Shown: positions 63,005-64,000 of the stretch, piece after piece
How positions within the stretch are numbered: the first letter of the stretch is position 1
Layout of the letters: each line of letters begins with the position of its first letter
DNA from: Kolteria novifilia
Lineage (GTDB): Bacteria; Planctomycetota; Planctomycetia; Kolteriales; Kolteriaceae
DNA length: 64,000 bases
Assembly: GCA_007748055.1 (NCBI GenBank)
Contig: CP036279.1
Location: 5,828,001 to 5,892,000 of the forward strand
Direction of reading: 5' to 3'
Made by a program: the position numbers and the translations under genes
Notes under the pieces: model-generated
Told to the model about the DNA's origin: nothing
What the model saw: the letters and a program-made list of their open reading frames with translations, nothing else
Databases searched by the model: none

Positions 63005-64000
63005 ATGACGAACTGCTTGCGAACATCGCTCGTGCTCCTGTCGGTTGCTGGCCTGCCCAGCGTCGCTCGGCTGGACGAATCGTCGGAAACCGATGCTCGG
63101 GAGGAGGCCTTTCAGCGAATTGAGTCCCTATCGGGGAAACGCTACCTCGAAGGGGGACAGGAAGCGGAGTGGAAGCGACTCGTCACGCGCATGGTTCAAC
63201 GTGATCCGCGAGATCCGAGAGCCCTCTACTGGCAAGCCGATTGGCATGATCGCCACGAACAGATCGACGAGGCGACCCGGATCTGGCATTCGATGGTCGA
63301 TGACCCCACCAGGGCCAACTCGACCTTCGCGTCGCGAGCCGCAGCTCGCTTGGCCAGTCTCGAACTCGCCGAGGGAGATGCCGCGGGGGCGGTCGATTGG
63401 GCCCGCAAGGCGGTCGCCTGGAATCCCCACAACGTTGAAGCGTTACAAACGCTGCTCGACGCATCCCTACGACTCGGCGGTCTCGAGGAGATGGCGACGA
63501 CGATCGCCGCGTCGGCCAGGGGGAGCAAGCCCGATGAACTGGCGATCCCGGCAATGTACGGCGAGTTGCTCGTTCGGCTTGGCCGTTGGGACGACGTTTC
63601 CCGGTGGCTCGACGAGCAAGAGCGGGTCGCGGAACGCGAGCCGATCGCCCTCCACCTGCGCGCTTCGCTCGCGGAGATGCGAGGTCGTCCCCAGGAGGCG
63701 TTCGCACTCCACTTTCTCGCCTCGGAGATGGGCCCCGCTCAACTTCCCTTCGTCCAACGTTCCTACGACATCGTCGGCAAACTGGTCAATGGAGCGAACG
63801 TCTCCGAGAACGACCACAGTTGGCCCTACCTCGTTTGGCTTGCGTCGGCACCGGAAACCGCCGGTCAGGCGATCGCCGGGCTCAAGGCATTCGAACCGTC
63901 CACGCCCGCCGAGAAGCTCGTTCGCCAACATCTTCTCGCCCGCTCGCACGAGCGGCTTGGCCAGGTCGACGAGGCGACGTCGGCATGGAACAGGGCGCTC
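63005..64000 (+). CDS. TPR-repeat exported protein (continues past window)
   Basis: N-terminal 332 residues of a longer protein; the frame is open to the window edge. Signal peptide MTNCLRTSLVLLSVAGLPSV; GGAAG lies upstream of the ATG. The rest is helical with TPR-like repeats: PRDPRALYWQADWHDRHEQIDEATRIW, ASRAAARLASLELAEGDAAGAVDWARKAVAWNPHNVEALQTLLDA, and LVRQHLLARSHERLGQVDEATSAWNRAL at the edge. These repeats serve as protein-binding scaffolds. Since the C-terminus is missing, any attached domain is unknown. Confidence 0.85.
   Translation, partial: MTNCLRTSLVLLSVAGLPSVARLDESSETDAREEAFQRIESLSGKRYLEGGQEAEWKRLVTRMVQRDPRDPRALYWQADWHDRHEQIDEATRIWHSMVDDPTRANSTFASRAAARLASLELAEGDAAGAVDWARKAVAWNPHNVEALQTLLDASLRLGGLEEMATTIAASARGSKPDELAIPAMYGELLVRLGRWDDVSRWLDEQERVAEREPIALHLRASLAEMRGRPQEAFALHFLASEMGPAQLPFVQRSYDIVGKLVNGANVSENDHSWPYLVWLASAPETAGQAIAGLKAFEPSTPAEKLVRQHLLARSHERLGQVDEATSAWNRAL

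Overview
This window looks like chromosomal DNA of a member of the Planctomycetota. The evidence is a high-GC sequence carrying several hallmark families together: a Tat-exported DUF1501 protein next to a pre-peptidase-domain protein, formylglycine sulfatases, a planctomycete-type dehydrogenase/HEAT/CxxCH haem protein, many large Ser/Thr kinases with C-terminal WD40 propellers, and an ECF sigma factor paired with a kinase. No rRNA, tRNA, phage or insertion-sequence gene was recognised, so this is mostly ordinary chromosome with rich envelope and signalling content. Genus or family cannot be fixed from the sequence alone.

Layout. 1-5.4 kb (minus strand): the 5' part of an acetolactate synthase gene, then an AttEFGH-like operon (ABC ATPase, fused double FtsX permease, AttH/CrtC-like lipocalin protein). 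5.7-10.4 kb (plus): a response regulator-GGDEF-EAL protein, a coupled pair of small membrane proteins (the first HPP-like) and a PLP threonine/serine dehydratase. 10.7-16.1 kb (plus): a three-gene operon of a MotA/TolQ/ExbB-type channel and two single-pass ExbD/MotB-like partners; it is the best candidate here for an undescribed system. 16.1-25.3 kb: a glycosyltransferase, a 78-bp tandem repeat, a lipoprotein, the DUF1501 plus PPC pair, and two nucleotide-sugar enzymes. 25.5-30.1 kb: a 1522-residue sulfatase/dehydrogenase/HEAT/cytochrome c fusion. 30.2-35 kb (minus): a WD40 kinase with a zinc-finger anti-sigma-like N-terminus, and its ECF sigma factor. 35.2-43.3 kb (minus): a hydrolase, an Nramp transporter with a candidate operator, a coupled Rrf2 regulator/methyltransferase pair, a PEP-hydrolase-like TIM barrel, a 34-bp tandem hairpin array, two CBS proteins and a predicted pseudokinase.

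43.6-46.6 kb (plus) encodes an AsmA/TamB-like envelope protein. 46.75-58.75 kb (minus) is a tandem array of four related Ser/Thr kinases, three with WD40 propellers. Two share an almost identical 5' segment, suggesting recent duplication or gene conversion. 59.1-64 kb holds an RluA-type pseudouridine synthase, a biotin-protein ligase, a second sulfatase, a tiny Cys/His-rich lipoprotein and the start of a TPR protein.

The intergenic DNA is unusually rich in short palindromic repeats: an 86-bp element (two good copies, one degenerate), a GTCAGGC/GCCTGAC family, and a CTCTCCC/GGGAGAG hairpin that has been amplified in tandem twice independently. Start sites were chosen by homology to family N-termini and by visible Shine-Dalgarno sequences. 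No database search was run, so family assignments rest on motifs visible in the translated sequence.
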